Origin: an uncultured Psychrobacter sp.
GTDB taxonomy: Bacteria > Pseudomonadota > Gammaproteobacteria > Pseudomonadales > Moraxellaceae
Length of the DNA stretch: 64,000 bases
Direction: 5' to 3'
NCBI GenBank assembly: GCA_947489525.1
Contig: CANLDW010000002.1
Span: 589,223 to 653,222, forward strand
In this document: positions 1-8,780 of the stretch, piece by piece
Layout: each line of letters starts with the position of its first letter
Position numbering within the stretch: position 1 is the stretch's first letter
Made by a program: the position numbers and the translations under genes
Notes under the pieces: model-generated
Database searches by the model: none
What the model was told of the DNA's origin: nothing
What the model saw: only the letters and a program-made list of their open reading frames with translations

Positions 1-50
1 TTGTAAAACTAACGTCCCAAAATAGCAAGCACTACGCTAATAAAAGCGTT

Positions 51-359
51 TTACTGCGGATTTTGCGTCAAAGGACGCGGCGTCTGCGGCACTGAGACTG
101 GTGCATCTAAACGAAACTGATCTTCGGCTTGTTCGCGAGCATGAACCGCAAGCACCATACTGGTAATAAAAAATATAACTGTCAGCACCGCTGTTGCACG
201 AGTCAAGAAGTTAGCAGTGCCCGCGGCGCCAAAGACTGTACCCGACGAGCCAGCACCAAAGGAGGCACCCGCGTCCGCGCCTTTACCATGCTGGATTAAG
301 ATCAAGCCGATCATAGCAATAGCCACGATAATGTGCAGGGCTAATATAAACGTAAACAT
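51..359 (-). CDS. secG: Preprotein translocase subunit SecG
   Basis: SecG is the small accessory subunit of the SecYEG inner-membrane channel and helps SecA drive protein export. The 102-residue product has two hydrophobic segments (about residues 3-22 and 55-75). They are joined by the glycine-rich cytoplasmic loop typical of the family (GKGADAGASFG, then GSSGTVFGAAG). The proline-rich tail from about residue 85 is variable in this family. It lies downstream of tpiA on the same strand, the usual tpiA-secG order in gammaproteobacteria. The usual downstream tRNA-Leu would lie outside the window. Identification rests on the loop motifs and neighbour. Confidence 0.93.
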   Translation of the reverse strand: MFTFILALHIIVAIAMIGLILIQHGKGADAGASFGAGSSGTVFGAAGTANFLTRATAVLTVIFFITSMVLAVHAREQAEDQFRLDAPVSVPQTPRPLTQNPQ

Positions 360-532
360 GATGTCCTCTTTGATCGCATGATCTTTTATCGGATAGTGAA
401 ACTATAAATAGTTAAGTTTTGAACAACAAATAACGCAGTCTATAACAACTTATTCAAAACCATAAATCTAGTCGTTTAAATAAGGCGCATTGTACACGAT
501 TGCAAGGCGAGTGTTAACTCTACTTTTTTGAG

Positions 533-1381
533 CTAAGCCTTAGCGCTTGCAAACGCCTCAGCAATGGCCAAAAAACTTTGGGCTTTTAGGGAAGCGCCGC
601 CAACGAGCGCGCCATCTATCATGGGATCTGCGGCAAAACTACTAGCGTTGTCAGCATTAACACTACCACCGTATAATACACTGATATCGGTAAGTTCAGC
701 CGCGTAGTCCGCTAGCGTCTGTTTGATATACTCATGAGTACGGCTTACCTCAGAGACGGTAGGTACTTTACCTGTGCCGATAGCCCACACGGGTTCGTAA
801 GCAATGATTAAGCGCTCAGTCATATTGTCAATGCTAGGAGCATTTGGGGTATCATTATTAGTATCTACATTTGTAGACCTCAAGCTCTCTAACACTCCTG
901 GTATGACACTAAGCTGCTCGCCTAAAACGCTGAGCGTCTGCTCGTTGTCATACTGCTCTTGCGTCTCACCGATACACAGGATAACGCCTAAGTTTTGTTT
1001 AAAGGCAAAAGCCATCTTTTGTACTAATCTATCGTATGGCTCTTTATGATACTGACGGCGCTCAGAGTGACCAAGGATCGTCCACGTAGCACCAGCATCA
1101 GCGATCTGCTGCGCTGAACAATCGCCTGTATACGCTCCTGTACTATCACTGTGCGCACTAATATCTTGGGCGGCGCACAGTATTGGCGTCTCTTGCAAGC
1201 GAGCACTCACAGCGGCTAGATGAATACAGCTAGGTGCTACCATAAGCTGACACGTATTTGTTAAACGACCTTCTGTAGGCGCTAATAAATCGTTTACTAA
1301 TAAATCATTTAACAGTGCCTGAGCCTCATGACTCGTCGCTGGATTCTGTTTCCAATTTCCAATTACCCAAGCTTGCATCAC
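533..1381 (-). CDS. tpiA: Triosephosphate isomerase
   Basis: Interconverts dihydroxyacetone phosphate and glyceraldehyde 3-phosphate in glycolysis and gluconeogenesis. The N-terminal GNWK (catalytic Lys11), ILGHSERR (catalytic His105), [12 protein letters not shown] (catalytic Glu196 and the flexible phosphate loop) and YGGSV are all present, so the enzyme should be active. At 282 residues it is longer than the usual about 250. The excess is in two places: near residues 28-44 and an Asn/Asp/Thr-rich stretch at about 167-188 just before the Glu loop. It is transcribed toward secG across a 173-bp gap. The start is ATG followed directly by a second ATG, so the first residue is uncertain by one codon. 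Confidence 0.95.
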   Translation of the reverse strand: MMQAWVIGNWKQNPATSHEAQALLNDLLVNDLLAPTEGRLTNTCQLMVAPSCIHLAAVSARLQETPILCAAQDISAHSDSTGAYTGDCSAQQIADAGATWTILGHSERRQYHKEPYDRLVQKMAFAFKQNLGVILCIGETQEQYDNEQTLSVLGEQLSVIPGVLESLRSTNVDTNNDTPNAPSIDNMTERLIIAYEPVWAIGTGKVPTVSEVSRTHEYIKQTLADYAAELTDISVLYGGSVNADNASSFAADPMIDGALVGGASLKAQSFLAIAEAFASAKA

Positions 1382-1904
1382 TTATCTACCTTTATATATG
1401 TATCCGTCTTAGTGCTCGTTATGTGCTTCTGCCTGACTGCTATCTTTGGTCACCGTACACCTGCAATCGCCGATGATTATAACAAATATTTGACCCGCAC
1501 ATACGTTATCCTTTTATAGTACACCTTTTATTCTTATGACCACTTTCAGGGCGATTTCCTTATATCGCTATTTTTTACTGATAGTCACTACTTAACTATA
1601 CTTTTAACTATGTTTTTAACCGCAATTAAATTCAACCATGCATTCGACGGTGCACAAGCTAAGCCATTGTTTTATTATTACAACTGCTATGAGTTACATA
1701 AATGCTATAGTATAGTGCACTTATTACTAACGTTATATATACGTACTTAGTCTTTTTATATTTTGTCATGTTTTTTGCATCGTTTCTTGGATGATGGACT
1801 TAATATCATCTACCGCATGTCGTTATTATTAATGTATATATAGGTAATCAAATATTGAGAGCCGTAAGTCTGAGTATGCCGGATTTGGAATTTAGGAGAG
1901 ATAA
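1382..1904. other. Intergenic region upstream of pilB, divergent from tpiA
   Basis: About 520 bp of AT-rich DNA between the divergently transcribed tpiA and pilB. A good ribosome binding site (AGGAGAG, near 1892) lies just before the pilB ATG. I see no RpoN-type -24/-12 promoter, no repeat and no convincing small gene. Promoters for both flanking genes must lie here but cannot be placed with confidence. Confidence 0.5.
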
Positions 1905-3614
1905 ATGTCTATCGCAGCGAGTAAGTACGGCGGTTTAGCCCAGCAGCTCATCAGTGAAGGCGTCGTTAGTGACGCTCATATGAAGACAGCTTTGGCGGAA
2001 TCGCAGCAGCAGCAAATAGGCTTAGTGCCCTATCTAGTAGACAATAAGATGGCTAAGGCGTATGAGCTTGCAAAAATGCTCTCGCAAGCTTTTGGGGATC
2101 CTCTATTTGATTTAGATGCTTTAAATAGCGAAGTGGTACCTAAAGACCTCGTCGATGAAAAAATCGTACGTAAGTTCAACGCCCTACCTATATTTAAACG
2201 CGGCCAAAGACTATTTGTAGCGCTCAGCGATCCGACGCGTATTGATGCAATCGATGCTATTGCTTTTAACTCGCGGCTATCTGTTGAGACGGTTGTGGTT
2301 GAGGAAGATAAGCTCAAAAGGCGTATCGAAAGCCTCTATGCAGATACGATACAAAGCTTTGATAGCTTCTCTGATGGCGACCTAGCCGTTGATTTTGATG
2401 AAGGTGCTGAAGAGGACAATGAGACCAAGCTTAGCGACGGTATTGATGAAGCCCCTGTTGTTAAGTTTGTGAATAAAATGCTGGTTGATGCTATTCGTAT
2501 GGGTGCATCGGACTTACATTTCGAGCCTTATGAAAAGAGCTATCGTGTGCGTTTTCGGGTCGATGGCGTCATGCAAAAGATGGCAAACCCGCCTGTGCAG
2601 CTGGCTGGTAAAATTGCCGCACGTCTCAAAGTTATGTCGCAAATGGACATCTCCGAGCGCCGCGTACCCCAAGACGGTCGTATCAAACTCAAGCTGTCTA
2701 AGAATAAAGCGATTGATTTTCGGGTAAACTCCTTACCGACTTTGTTTGGTGAAAAAATCGTATTGCGTATTTTGGATCCCTCCTCCGCTATGCTCGGCAT
2801 CGAGGCTCTAGGGTATGAGCCGGATCAAAAAGAGATGTTCTTGGAGGCGCTGCACAAGCCACAAGGTATGCTGCTCATCACAGGTCCCACAGGCTCTGGT
2901 AAAACGGTCTCGCTATATACAGGGATAAATATTTTAAATACAGGCGCGACCAATATATCGACTGCTGAGGATCCTGTTGAGATCAACTTAGAAGGTATTA
3001 ACCAAGTCAACGTCAATCCTAAAGTCGGTCTAACCTTTGCCAATGCACTCAAGTCATTTTTGCGTCAGGATCCTGATATCGTGATGGTTGGTGAGATACG
3101 AGATTTGGAGACTGCTGAGATTGCGATCAAAGCAGCGCAAACCGGTCACATGGTACTCTCAACCTTGCACACCAATTCAGCTCCCGAAACTTTGACGCGT
3201 CTACGTAATATGGGTGTGGCTTCCTTTAACATTGCCACCTCAGTGAACCTCGTTATCGCTCAGCGACTTGCCAGACGTCTGTGTAATACCTGCAAAAAAC
3301 CTATCAATGTACCACGCCAAAGCTTACTTGAGCTCGGCTTTTTGGATGCGGATTTGGATAATCCAGACAATACTATCTATGAGCCCGTTGGCTGTAGCGA
3401 GTGCCGCGAAGGGTATAAAGGTCGTGTTGGTATCTATGAGGTCATGAAGGTGAGCCAAGATATCTCACGCATCATCATGGAGGATGGCAACGCTATTGAT
3501 ATTAAGGACGCTGCGCTAAAAAACGGCTTTCGAGATCTGCGTCGCTCCGGCATTTTGAAGGTACTGCAAGGGGTTACTAGCATTCAAGAGATGATGCGCG
3601 TCACCTCAGAATAG
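1905..3614 (+). CDS. pilB: Type IV pilus assembly ATPase PilB
   Basis: Cytoplasmic hexameric ATPase that powers pilus extension and is needed for twitching and natural transformation. It has an N-terminal MshEN-type domain (about residues 1-150). The secretion ATPase core carries Walker A GPTGSGKT at 327-334, the Walker B/Asp box region DPDIVMVGEIRD from 389 and the His box STLHTNSA. A four-cysteine zinc site CNTC...CSEC lies at about 459-500. All catalytic motifs are intact and the length (569 aa) is normal. It is first in pilB-pilC-pilD. The ATG has a strong AGGAGAG ribosome binding site. Confidence 0.97.
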   Translation: MSIAASKYGGLAQQLISEGVVSDAHMKTALAESQQQQIGLVPYLVDNKMAKAYELAKMLSQAFGDPLFDLDALNSEVVPKDLVDEKIVRKFNALPIFKRGQRLFVALSDPTRIDAIDAIAFNSRLSVETVVVEEDKLKRRIESLYADTIQSFDSFSDGDLAVDFDEGAEEDNETKLSDGIDEAPVVKFVNKMLVDAIRMGASDLHFEPYEKSYRVRFRVDGVMQKMANPPVQLAGKIAARLKVMSQMDISERRVPQDGRIKLKLSKNKAIDFRVNSLPTLFGEKIVLRILDPSSAMLGIEALGYEPDQKEMFLEALHKPQGMLLITGPTGSGKTVSLYTGINILNTGATNISTAEDPVEINLEGINQVNVNPKVGLTFANALKSFLRQDPDIVMVGEIRDLETAEIAIKAAQTGHMVLSTLHTNSAPETLTRLRNMGVASFNIATSVNLVIAQRLARRLCNTCKKPINVPRQSLLELGFLDADLDNPDNTIYEPVGCSECREGYKGRVGIYEVMKVSQDISRIIMEDGNAIDIKDAALKNGFRDLRRSGILKVLQGVTSIQEMMRVTSE

Positions 3615-3799
3615 CGAGCGCGATTTAACTTATTGAACAAGATCACATTTGGCTCTGATAAAAATATAAAATAAAACAGATAAACACTATTTATTTACGT
3701 TAAAATACAGTAAGCAATGTGACGATGATATTCTTTACCTAGTTACAACAGGGTACTTAGTCACAACAGGCGCAAGAGACTACACTTGAGGATATACAG

Positions 3800-5023
3800 A
3801 TGGCAAAAGCTAAAACCGATATGTTGTCAGACTTTGTCTACGACGGGGTTAACCGACGGGGACAAAAAGTCAAGGGAGAGACTACCAGTCGTAGCTTAGA
3901 GTTGGCAAAGGCAACTTTGCGTAAACAAGGCATCTCGGTCAAGGGTATTAAGAAAAAGCCCAAGCCTTTATATACGTTCAAGCAGTCCATCAAACCTGTC
4001 GATATTGCCATCTTTTCGCGTCAATTAGCGACGATGATGAAAGCCGGTGTTCCTCTGACTCAATCCTTTGAGATCGTCGCCGACTCACTTGATAATCCTA
4101 GTATGAAAGATTTGGTGCTACAGATTAAGGCGGATATTGAAGCAGGGGGTACGTTTGCATCGGCTCTACGCCGTCACCCGCGCTACTTTGATGATCTGTT
4201 TTGTTCGCTTGTAGAGTCGGGTGAACAGTCAGGGGCGCTTGAAACCATGCTTGAGCGCGTCGCAACTTATAAAGAAAAGAGCGAGCTGCTCAAAGCTAAA
4301 ATCAAAAAAGCCATGAAGTACCCTATCGCTGTTATCGTTGTTGCTATCATTGTGACGATGATTCTACTGATCAAAGTAGTTCCGGTATTCTCTGATTTAT
4401 TTTCCTCCTTTGGTGCTGAGCTGCCTGCCTTTACACAGATGGTCGTAGGTATGTCTGAGTGGATGCAGTCGTGGTGGTTTATTCTTGTTATTTTAATTGG
4501 CGGCGCGATCATTGCGTTTTCAGAGGCTAAAAAACGCTCTAAAAAATTCCGCGACTTTTTAGATCGGGCGGTGTTAAAGATGCCTATTTTTGGCAATATT
4601 GCCTATCAAGCGGTTATTGCTCGCTTTTCGCGTACGCTATCAACAACTTTTGCCGCTGGTGTACCCCTTATCGATGCCCTCGACTCCACAGCTGGCGCCG
4701 CTAATAACGTCGTCTTTTATAACGCCACGCAGCAGATCAAAAACGATGTGTCGACCGGTCAACAATTGCAGTTCTCTATGCGCTCGACCAATTTGTTTCC
4801 TAGTATGGCGATCCAAATGGTCGGTATTGGCGAGGAGTCAGGAAGTCTTGAGGAGATGCTAGATAAAGTAGCCGTCTACTACGAAAACGAAGTGGATAAC
4901 GCCGTCGATGGTTTAACCAGTCTTATGGAGCCGCTCATTATGGCGGTACTTGGGGTGTTAGTTGGTGGTCTTGTGATTGCAATGTACTTGCCAATCTTCC
5001 AGATGGGTTCAGTCGTAGGCTAA
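3800..5023 (+). CDS. pilC: Type IV pilus inner-membrane platform protein PilC
   Basis: Inner-membrane platform protein that couples PilB (extension) and PilT (retraction) motion to pilin polymerisation. The 407-residue protein has the duplicated T2SSF architecture: cytoplasmic halves around residues 70-190 and 270-390, each with the FSRQLATMMKAGVPL / FSRTLSTTFAAGVPL signature. Hydrophobic segments lie near 172-195, 222-243 and 378-400. It follows pilB by 185 bp. That gap holds two near copies of tagYcacaacagg-type sequence (about 3740-3765) but no gene. Typical length and intact motifs. Confidence 0.96.
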   Translation: MAKAKTDMLSDFVYDGVNRRGQKVKGETTSRSLELAKATLRKQGISVKGIKKKPKPLYTFKQSIKPVDIAIFSRQLATMMKAGVPLTQSFEIVADSLDNPSMKDLVLQIKADIEAGGTFASALRRHPRYFDDLFCSLVESGEQSGALETMLERVATYKEKSELLKAKIKKAMKYPIAVIVVAIIVTMILLIKVVPVFSDLFSSFGAELPAFTQMVVGMSEWMQSWWFILVILIGGAIIAFSEAKKRSKKFRDFLDRAVLKMPIFGNIAYQAVIARFSRTLSTTFAAGVPLIDALDSTAGAANNVVFYNATQQIKNDVSTGQQLQFSMRSTNLFPSMAIQMVGIGEESGSLEEMLDKVAVYYENEVDNAVDGLTSLMEPLIMAVLGVLVGGLVIAMYLPIFQMGSVVG

Positions 5024-5081
5024 AGCACGGCGTAAAAGCTGTTCCGTAAAGCCTATCAAGATGGTTAAGGACTGTCGTTTA

Positions 5082-5981
5082 ATGCAATTTATAACCCTGT
5101 TACAAAGTCATATGACGCTGGCCTTGGTTGTTTTTGGACTCTTAGGGCTCTGTGTTGGAAGCTTTTTAAATGTTGTGATCCACCGCATACCGCTGACCAT
5201 GCTGTATAACTGGCGTCAAGAATGTAGCGAGTTTATGACGCAACAAGCGGATATGCCGCGTACGCATACGGCGCCAATTGCTGCTATCGTAGCAAATGAC
5301 ACGCCTATTACCCTGAGCACACCAGCTTCTCGCTGTCCGCACTGCGCGCATAGGATTAGATGGTACGAAAACATTCCTGTAGTCAGCTGGCTTGCGCTAC
5401 GTGCCCGCTGCTCAAACTGTCATGCGCCTATTAGTCCGCGCTACCCTATTGTTGAGCTGGTCACAGCGCTGCTATCCGTTATCGTTATCTACCAGTTTGG
5501 GGTCAGCGTCCAAGGTATCGCGGCACTAGTGCTGGTCTGGACACTCATTGCGCTCACAGGTATTGATTTTGATACTCAGCTCTTACCTGATCGTCTCACC
5601 TACCCGCTAGCAGGACTGGGTTTAGCCGTTAACTCACAAAGCTGGTTTGTCACTCCAACTCAGTCTATTTGGGGCTTGCTACTTGGGTTTTTATCGCTGT
5701 GGATCGTGGTAAAAATCTTTTATCTTATTACCAAAAAGCACGGCATGGGACAAGGCGACTTTAAGTTACTAGCAGTCTTAGGCGCATGGCTTGGCCCTAT
5801 GATGCTACCGCTGATTATTTTGTTGTCCTCGCTATTAGGCTCTATCGTGGGCATGATACTTATGAAAAAACAAGGTGAGAGTCGTCCCTTTGCTTTTGGG
5901 CCTTATATTGCGATTGCAGGTATTATCGCCTTGCTCTACGGCGAGCACATCGTTAATTGGTACTTAGGTATGTACGTTTAG
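5082..5981 (+). CDS. pilD: Prepilin peptidase / N-methyltransferase PilD
   Basis: Bifunctional membrane aspartyl protease that cleaves the leader of type IV pilins and N-methylates the new N-terminus. Visible marks are GSFLNVVIHRIP near the N-terminus, four zinc-binding cysteines in CPHC...CSNC, and the two catalytic aspartates in GIDFDTQLLPD and GQGDFKLL, followed by several membrane segments. The frame opens at an ATG at 5061. The ATG at 5082 has an AAGGA ribosome binding site about 10 nt upstream and matches family N-termini, so it is preferred. About 25 residues (NDTPITLSTPAS region) before the first CxxC are an insertion relative to common homologues. Confidence 0.93.
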   Translation: MQFITLLQSHMTLALVVFGLLGLCVGSFLNVVIHRIPLTMLYNWRQECSEFMTQQADMPRTHTAPIAAIVANDTPITLSTPASRCPHCAHRIRWYENIPVVSWLALRARCSNCHAPISPRYPIVELVTALLSVIVIYQFGVSVQGIAALVLVWTLIALTGIDFDTQLLPDRLTYPLAGLGLAVNSQSWFVTPTQSIWGLLLGFLSLWIVVKIFYLITKKHGMGQGDFKLLAVLGAWLGPMMLPLIILLSSLLGSIVGMILMKKQGESRPFAFGPYIAIAGIIALLYGEHIVNWYLGMYV

Positions 5982-6228
5982 ACACGCTTAGTTATCCACG
6001 TTTTGATCTCTATTTCTAACTGCACTCATCTGTCTTATCCATTGACGTCATTGACCGACTTACAACTGCGGTAATACCTAGCAGTTGTCATTAAACTTCT
6101 TATCATCCTTTAGCAAAAAATTGCATTACACCAACGCTGCTAATAATTTTAGTTGTTATCATCGTCATTATGCGCCCTATACACTCTAGTCATAGAGCGT
6201 GACTCACACTACATATTGGATACCATAA

Positions 6229-6921
6229 GTGATTACTATGCCAAATTACGCCCCATCGTCAGCTGCTGCAATATCGCCTACACAGCGCAATAATAAAACC
6301 TTAGTCGTCGGTTTGACAGGCGGCATTGGCAGCGGTAAAACCGCGGTAAGTGACTGGTTTGCGGCGCAAGGTATTGATATCGTTGACGCTGATGTGATCG
6401 CGCACAAAGTGGTTGCCAAAGGCAGTCCAACGCTGCGTCAGATTCAAAAGAAATTCGGTGATTGGACGCTGACACCGACAGGTGAGATGGATCGGGCGGC
6501 GGTACGCACGCATGTGTTTACCCATCCTGAGGCGCTCATTGATTTAGAAGCTATTACCCATCCTGCTATACGTGAGGCAGCAAAAGTGCAGCTGCTTGCT
6601 AGTACCTCGCCTTACGCCATATTATCAGCGCCACTACTCATTGAAGGGGCTGAGGCAGGTCTTGCTCATTTATGTCAGCGTATTTTGGTTGTGGATGCAA
6701 CAGAAGATACGCAAATGACGCGGGCAAGCCTGCGTGATGATCAAAGCGTACAAAAGATAAAAGCGATCATGAGTAATCAGCTGAGCCGCGATGAGCGCAA
6801 TCGTCACGCTGATGATGTGGTGTTAAACGAAGGCGATCTGCCTACGCTTTACGCTAAGCTTGAACCGCTACATCAAGCCTATCTTACTCTTGCGCAGCAG
6901 CTAAAGTACGCTGTCGATTAA
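6229..6921 (+). CDS. coaE: Dephospho-CoA kinase
   Basis: Catalyses the last step of coenzyme A synthesis, ATP-dependent phosphorylation of dephospho-CoA. The P-loop GLTGGIGSGKT lies near residues 29-39. The family motifs DADVIAHKVV and the HPAIRE-type segment (THPAIREAA) follow, and APLLIEG is present. Its place after pilBCD is conserved in gammaproteobacteria, though the yacG gene that often follows is absent here. The frame begins with GTG at 6229, preceded by GGA at good spacing; an ATG three codons later (6238) is the alternative. Its 3' end overlaps the convergent rlmB by 38 bp. Confidence 0.94.
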   Translation: MITMPNYAPSSAAAISPTQRNNKTLVVGLTGGIGSGKTAVSDWFAAQGIDIVDADVIAHKVVAKGSPTLRQIQKKFGDWTLTPTGEMDRAAVRTHVFTHPEALIDLEAITHPAIREAAKVQLLASTSPYAILSAPLLIEGAEAGLAHLCQRILVVDATEDTQMTRASLRDDQSVQKIKAIMSNQLSRDERNRHADDVVLNEGDLPTLYAKLEPLHQAYLTLAQQLKYAVD

Positions 6922-7654
6922 CCTCATACAGCGCCATGCCTGTAGCCACACTGACGTTTAAGCTCTGTAAGTTACCGTACTCATTACCTGACATCGGGAT
7001 ATAAACGAGCTCATCGCAGCGCTCAAGCGTCAAACGGCGCATACCATCACCCTCAGAACCCATGACCAAGGCTGTCTTACCCTGCAAGTTTGCTTGGTGT
7101 ATGGGTTTAGCGTCAGCGTTAAGCGCCGTACCAAAAACAAACACACCTGACTTTTTGATTTGAGTGAGCGTACGAGCCAGATTGGTGACGCTTATAATAG
7201 GCATCATCTCAGCGGCGCCTACGGAAACTTTGGCTACGGTAGGCGTTAAGCTTGCGGCATGATGCTTGGGACAGATGACCGCGTCCACACCCATCGCCAC
7301 TGCCGTACGCAAACAGGCGCCAAAGTTATGGGCGTCGGTAATCTGGTCAAGAATAAGTAGTAGACACTGCTTGCGCTCTGTAATGGTATCTAACAACCCT
7401 TCATCTGCAAATGCTAGCGGTCGGGCGTTTAATACCAAGCCTTGGTGCTGCGGACTACCACACAACTGTGTCAGTTTGTCTTTTTGAGTAGGTTGTATGC
7501 TGATACCATTATTTTTTGCCGTCTCTATAATGGTCTGTATTTGCACATCGCTTTCGCGTCCCGGTTGTACAAATAGGCTGAGTCCATCAAGTGGGCGGTG
7601 CTCAAGCAGTGCTTCAATAGCGTGAATACCATAAAAATAGCTGGGTTTTGCCAT
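6884..7654 (-). CDS. rlmB: 23S rRNA (guanosine-2'-O-)-methyltransferase RlmB (SpoU family)
   Basis: Methylates the 2'-OH of G2251 (E. coli numbering) in the peptidyl-transferase loop of 23S rRNA. It is a SPOUT-fold enzyme: an N-terminal L30e-like substrate domain (FYGIHAIEALLEHRP) followed by the SpoU domain. That domain carries LILDQITDAHNFGACLRTA, ALVMGSEGDGMRRL and the C-terminal NVSVATGMALYE knot. The frame extends upstream to 7735, but the conserved protein starts at MAKPSYFYG, so the ATG at 7654 is chosen. The convergent coaE overlaps its 3' end by 38 bp. Confidence 0.93.
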   Translation of the reverse strand: MAKPSYFYGIHAIEALLEHRPLDGLSLFVQPGRESDVQIQTIIETAKNNGISIQPTQKDKLTQLCGSPQHQGLVLNARPLAFADEGLLDTITERKQCLLLILDQITDAHNFGACLRTAVAMGVDAVICPKHHAASLTPTVAKVSVGAAEMMPIISVTNLARTLTQIKKSGVFVFGTALNADAKPIHQANLQGKTALVMGSEGDGMRRLTLERCDELVYIPMSGNEYGNLQSLNVSVATGMALYEVNRQRTLAAAQE

Positions 7655-7869
7655 AAGGGGTCTACTGATTAGAATGAAAGGTGAAAATATAGGAGGATGA
7701 CTAGAAGTTGATGACACTGATGAACGGTGGTGCAACTTGTGAGTATTTAGATAGCTGATATAACCAGTTGATGGTACAACTAGGATGGTTAGTATAGTTA
7801 ATTAAAGTAAATACTCAAATCAGGTACAACCGCATTGTAATCATGAGTCATACCTGTGTGACTCGCTTT

Positions 7870-8205
7870 TTAACCTTCTAAATGACAGACGTACTGAACA
7901 ATCTCGTCGGTACGTAAATTAAAGCCACTATCGCCTTCAACCATAAACGACTGACCAGCTCGGTAATAACTAAAGTCTTCATCACCATTAATTTTAACTT
8001 CGCATTCACCGCTGATGATTTCAATACGTTCAGAGGTATTAGTACTAAAGTGATAATGATCAACCAGATTGTCACAAGGCAAAATAACACCTAAAGTTTT
8101 GTGACGCCCATCTTCGAACATAATAGTATGGCTTGAGCAACGACCATCGTACGATATCATCGCTTGGGCATTGACGGTCACGTTAGTAAATTTTGCCGCT
8201 GTCAT
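7870..8205 (-). CDS. ppnP: Pyrimidine/purine nucleoside phosphorylase PpnP (DUF1255)
   Basis: Small cupin-fold enzyme that phosphorolyses several nucleosides to base plus ribose 1-phosphate. The 111-residue protein shows the family layout: VNAQAMISYDGRCSSHTIMFEDGRHKTLGVILP, YHFSTNTSERIEIISGECEVKINGD, then YRAGQSFMVEGDSGFNLRTDEIVQYVCHLEG. Family proteins are usually about 95-105 residues, so it is complete. It stands alone between rlmB and recN with AT-rich flanks on both sides. No operon partner is seen. Confidence 0.9.
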   Translation of the reverse strand: MTAAKFTNVTVNAQAMISYDGRCSSHTIMFEDGRHKTLGVILPCDNLVDHYHFSTNTSERIEIISGECEVKINGDEDFSYYRAGQSFMVEGDSGFNLRTDEIVQYVCHLEG

Positions 8206-8780
8206 AGTGGCTTCCTTATCAAATAATTGTTGCTAAACTAAATGAATACATCAGTAACGACATCAAAAGGGTGCCTCAGCTGCCGTCAATACACATCGTA
8301 AAATGATAACCAAAACATGCACAACTTATAATGCAATGAGTTGCATCAAAGTGATGTGGCAAGAGTTTATCATTGTGTGAGATTATGCTACCACATTATA
8401 TCTATAAAGTTTGTTACCACCGCTGTGAAAATTTTACTCGAATTTAACATTTTTTTGCTAAATATCTTTAGTGCTGACGACCTTATATATTTTGTCTGAT
8501 CAAATATAGAGCCATAAAGTAGGTGTGGTAACCACAAAATCTTATTGCCTGCTGTGGTTAACGCTAAATTGTATAATATAAATCCGCATAGCAACTCAGC
8601 TAATGATCTAGTAATCGCACAAATTTTAATAGTAAATAGGTCGCGCTCTTTGTATGATTGATTACTTTAAAGGTTTGTATTTACACAAATTTGACACCAT
8701 ACTATTGCCCTATTTAATCTATTTTGGACGACAGTGTTCTGCTGTCAGGTGCAATTCATGGTCTATTACGCGAGGCGTTG
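8206..8780. other. Intergenic region between ppnP and recN
   Basis: About 575 bp, AT-rich, separating divergent ppnP and recN. The ORFs here (for example 8388-8594 minus and 8654-8836 plus) have no recognisable similarity and unconvincing composition. A direct GAGG ribosome binding site sits 5 nt before the recN ATG. I see no tRNA, riboswitch or clear repeat. Confidence 0.45.

Noticed and set aside
5990..6000. TTATCCACG near 5992 and TTATCCACT near 16187 as DnaA boxes marking oriC
   Set aside because: Single boxes with one mismatch each, no cluster, no dnaA or AT-rich unwinding element; not an origin.
6884..6921. coaE-rlmB overlap as an annotation error
   Set aside because: The 38-bp overlap of convergent genes is supported by conserved C-termini of both frames, so it is real.
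8388..8594. 68-codon minus-strand ORF in the ppnP-recN gap
   Set aside because: Low-complexity AT-rich translation with no recognisable domain and no ribosome binding site.
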